Source: Bacillota bacterium (GTDB taxonomy: Bacteria; Bacillota; Clostridia; Christensenellales; CAG-138). Taken from it: a stretch of DNA of 7,739 nt. The translations under genes were made by a program, and so were the position numbers. The stretch spans positions 1 through 7,739 of the forward strand of contig JAEXTB010000019.1 in the NCBI GenBank assembly GCA_023453725.1, written 5' to 3'. How positions within the stretch are numbered: position 1 is the first letter of the stretch; each line of letters begins with the position of its first letter. This document shows positions 6,166 to 7,739 of this stretch, piece by piece. Under the pieces are notes generated by a model, which had not been told where the DNA came from, did not search any database, and was given only the letters and a program-made list of their open reading frames with translations.

Positions 6166-6906
6166 TTATTCCCAGCGGAAAAACCGGATGGAAAGGACAG
6201 TGCACACTACCGTAACAACGGCCAATATCAAAATGGATAAGAACGCGCCCTCCATTTGCAGCCCAAGCGCCGCGGTTTTAAGCAGCTTAATCCCCTGCGT
6301 CAGCGGGAGGATGTCCATCACCATCTGCGCCCCCTTGGGCATAATCTCATATGGAATTGTCGCACCGGAAAAGAACAGCATGGGGAAATAGAGCAGCGAA
6401 CACAGAATGTTCGCAGACTTAACATCCCGCGCAACGCTTGCAAGCATCATTCCAAGGCTATAGATTGCGCATACCGTGAGCAGATAGCAGAGTAAAAATA
6501 CACCGGCGTTCCCCGCCATGCGGTACCCCCAAAATAGCGCGCACATCCCATAGAGCAGGAAAAAGGAAATAGCGCAGTATACCACGTTGATAACTCCCTG
6601 CACAAGCAGCAATACGCCGGGGCTGACTGGCGTTACCATAAAACGCTTGAGTATTTTTTTGTGCCGGTAATCCGATAAAATCAGCGGCAGCCCCATAAGC
6701 CCCGTGGCGCAGATGCTGATTGCAGCAAATGCGCCAAAAGATTGATCCACAAACCCATAAACCGCACCTTCAACAGGTTTGTTTCCGGTAATCAGCCCGA
6801 TGGCAAGCGCAACGATTACGGGAAACGCGATGCCGAATATCGGCAGGTTCATATCCCGCAACGCCAATACAAATTCACTCCGAAACAGTGCACGAAACGC
6901 TTTCAT
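6166..6906 (-). CDS. ABC-2 type transporter permease
   Basis: This 246-residue polytopic membrane protein matches the ABC-2 exporter permease pattern of about six helices. Hydrophobic segments lie near residues 22-40, 55-77, 96-120, 125-150, 163-184 and 218-240. A cytoplasmic DYRHKKILKRFMVTPVSPG stretch (about 79-97) is the typical coupling region after the second helix. The GATIPYEIMP loop before the last helices is also a family hallmark. It pairs with the ATPase encoded just upstream to form an exporter, for example of a drug, peptide, lipid or polysaccharide; the substrate cannot be told. The start ATG 6906 has GAGGAGG (6922-6916) 9 nt upstream. The frame is open further, to 6945, but that start has no such site. 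The gene overlaps the ATPase gene by 32 bp, which suggests coupled translation. Confidence 0.9.
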   Translation of the reverse strand: MKAFRALFRSEFVLALRDMNLPIFGIAFPVIVALAIGLITGNKPVEGAVYGFVDQSFGAFAAISICATGLMGLPLILSDYRHKKILKRFMVTPVSPGVLLLVQGVINVVYCAISFFLLYGMCALFWGYRMAGNAGVFLLCYLLTVCAIYSLGMMLASVARDVKSANILCSLLYFPMLFFSGATIPYEIMPKGAQMVMDILPLTQGIKLLKTAALGLQMEGAFLSILILAVVTVVCTVLSIRFFRWE

Positions 6907-7627
6907 GTATGCTTTCCTCCTCGCCTGTATACCACAAATATGCATCTTCCAGTGTCCGATAGGGGCTTCTTGCGATGATTTCGCCTACCGTCCCCTGCAC
7001 CGCGACTTTTCCTTTCTTGAGGATATAAATCCTGTCACACAGCGCTTCCACCTCATCCATGTAATGTGAGGTCAGAAGCACGGTCAGCCCATCCGCCTTC
7101 AACCGCTCCAGATACCGCCAGACGTCGCGCCGTGCCTTGGTGTCAAGCCCTGTGGTCAATTCGTCCAAGAACACGATCTCCGGTTTTGGGATAAGCGCAA
7201 GCAGTACGCTGAGCCTTTGTCTTTGCCCGCCGGAAAGCTCCGCTACGGCGTGCTTCTCCATTCCAACCAGGCCAAAAGATTCTAAAAGCGCCCTGTAATC
7301 CATAGGTGAACGATACAAAGACGCTGTTACCTCGCAGATTTCTTGCACCTGAATTTTGTCCTGATAGCTCGTTTGCTGGAACTGTACGCCCACCCGTTCA
7401 AACAGCTTCTTTCTGTCCAGCGTTGGGTCCAGCCCCAGCACGGACACACTGCCCTTGTCCGCCTTTCTCACACCCAGCATGCATTCAATGCTCGTCGTCT
7501 TGCCCGCGCCGTTGTGGCCCAGCAGGCCGAACACTTCGCCTTCTGTCAACTCAAGGCTCAATTCCTCCACCGCACAAATTGTGCCGTAAGATTTCTGGAG
7601 ACCCTTTACAATCAGTGGTTTTTTCAT
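6875..7627 (-). CDS. ABC transporter ATP-binding protein
   Basis: This 250-residue cytoplasmic ATPase of an exporter has every core motif: Walker A GHNGAGKT (37-44), a Q-loop in VQFQQ (about Gln84), signature LSGGQ (131-135), Walker B IVFLDE (151-156), D-loop GLD and switch His188 (TSHYMDE). The usual Pro of the Walker B extension is replaced (DELTTGLD rather than DEPTTGLD), a variant also seen in functional drug-export ATPases. The C-terminal TLEDAYLWYTG is the standard ending of the DrrA/CcmA-like group. The start is taken at ATG 7627, where AGAGGGG (7640-7634) lies 6 nt upstream; the ATG at 7633 would abut that site. It is encoded directly before and overlapping the permease, so the two form one exporter. 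Confidence 0.93.
   Translation of the reverse strand: MKKPLIVKGLQKSYGTICAVEELSLELTEGEVFGLLGHNGAGKTTSIECMLGVRKADKGSVSVLGLDPTLDRKKLFERVGVQFQQTSYQDKIQVQEICEVTASLYRSPMDYRALLESFGLVGMEKHAVAELSGGQRQRLSVLLALIPKPEIVFLDELTTGLDTKARRDVWRYLERLKADGLTVLLTSHYMDEVEALCDRIYILKKGKVAVQGTVGEIIARSPYRTLEDAYLWYTGEEESIHESVSCTVSE
6916..6922 (-). promoter_or_regulatory. Ribosome binding site inside the ATPase gene deciding the permease start
   Basis: GAGGAGG on the minus strand lies within the last codons of the ATPase gene (its Gly-Glu-Glu-Glu run), 9 nt before the permease ATG at 6906. This supports start 6906 over the upstream ATG at 6945. Confidence 0.82.
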
Positions 7628-7633
7628 AAACAT

Positions 7634-7640
7634 CCCCTCT
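7634..7640 (-). promoter_or_regulatory. Ribosome binding site of the ATPase gene
   Basis: AGAGGGG on the minus strand is 6 nt from ATG 7627 and 0 nt from ATG 7633. The spacing favours the shorter protein beginning MKKPLIVKG. Confidence 0.75.
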
Positions 7641-7642
7641 TT

Positions 7643-7738
7643 TTAAGCTAAAAGCATTTTACCAACGTATGGCAGCGGATTCTTGACCATCCTTGCGCAA
7701 TCCAATGTGTAAACGTTGTATTTCCCGAAGCGACTCAC
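7643..7738 (-). CDS. Possible C-terminal tail of an unidentified upstream gene (partial)
   Basis: The minus strand is open from the window edge for 31 codons, reading VSRFGKYNVYTLD and ending YVGKMLLA, then TAA at 7645-7643. The stop lies 2 nt before the ATPase ribosome binding site, a spacing typical of operon genes. I do not recognise the family. A second minus-strand frame is also open here for 26 codons and stops at 7659, so the frame choice rests only on the operon-like spacing. It may also be non-coding upstream DNA. Confidence 0.33.
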   Translation of the reverse strand: MSRFGKYNVYTLDCARMVKNPLPYVGKMLLA

Positions 7739-7739
7739 G

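Noticed and set aside
7151..7166. DELTTGLD variant in the ATPase as a sign of inactivity
   Set aside because: The catalytic Asp-Glu, Walker A, signature and switch His are intact, and Leu in place of Pro is tolerated in this family.
7656..7661. TAAAAT with upstream TG on the minus strand as a promoter for the ABC genes
   Set aside because: No acceptable -35 is present, and the stretch may be coding for an upstream gene tail; support is too weak to list.

Overview
The window looks like a chromosomal segment of a monoderm Clostridia-type member of the Bacillota with moderate GC. The signs are strong AGGAGG-type ribosome binding sites, two lipoproteins carrying GerMN (spore germination/sporulation-type) domains, two LytR-CpsA-Psr (LCP) cell-wall ligases and simple intrinsic terminators. 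Species cannot be told from the sequence. No rRNA, tRNA, CRISPR array, insertion sequence or phage gene is visible.

Layout. (i) 1-67: the last codons of a gene that reads like the C-terminus of a sensor histidine kinase; its stop overlaps the next start. (ii) 64-1029 and 1038-2618 (+): two lipoprotein genes 8 bp apart. The first has one GerMN domain plus a C-terminal alpha/beta domain. The second appears to have three GerMN-like repeats in tandem. (iii) 2763-4376 (+) and 4535-5950 (-): two paralogous LCP proteins, tail to tail, separated by a near-perfect bidirectional terminator at 4393-4426. Both have an N-terminal cytoplasmic tail, one transmembrane helix, an LCP catalytic domain and an unusual C-terminal helical module. 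(iv) 6166-6906 and 6875-7627 (-): an ABC-2 exporter (permease and ATPase) whose genes overlap by 32 bp. A possible gene tail (7643-7738) lies just upstream of the ATPase.

Working together. The left part is probably one operon: (response regulator)-histidine kinase-GerMN lipoprotein-GerMN lipoprotein. It resembles in logic the actinobacterial MtrA-MtrB-LpqB set, where a GerMN lipoprotein follows the kinase. The most interesting signal is that both LCP promoters, on opposite strands, carry the same direct-repeat element: a hexamer, N5, then ATTCAT, with a shared 11-mer GTTTATTCATA. It lies exactly 31 nt upstream of a perfect TATAAT, and neither promoter has a recognisable -35. Hexamer-N5-hexamer is the binding-site architecture of OmpR/PhoB-family response regulators. 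The two LCP genes may therefore be a co-regulated cell-envelope regulon, possibly of the two-component system whose kinase tail opens the window. That link is inference.
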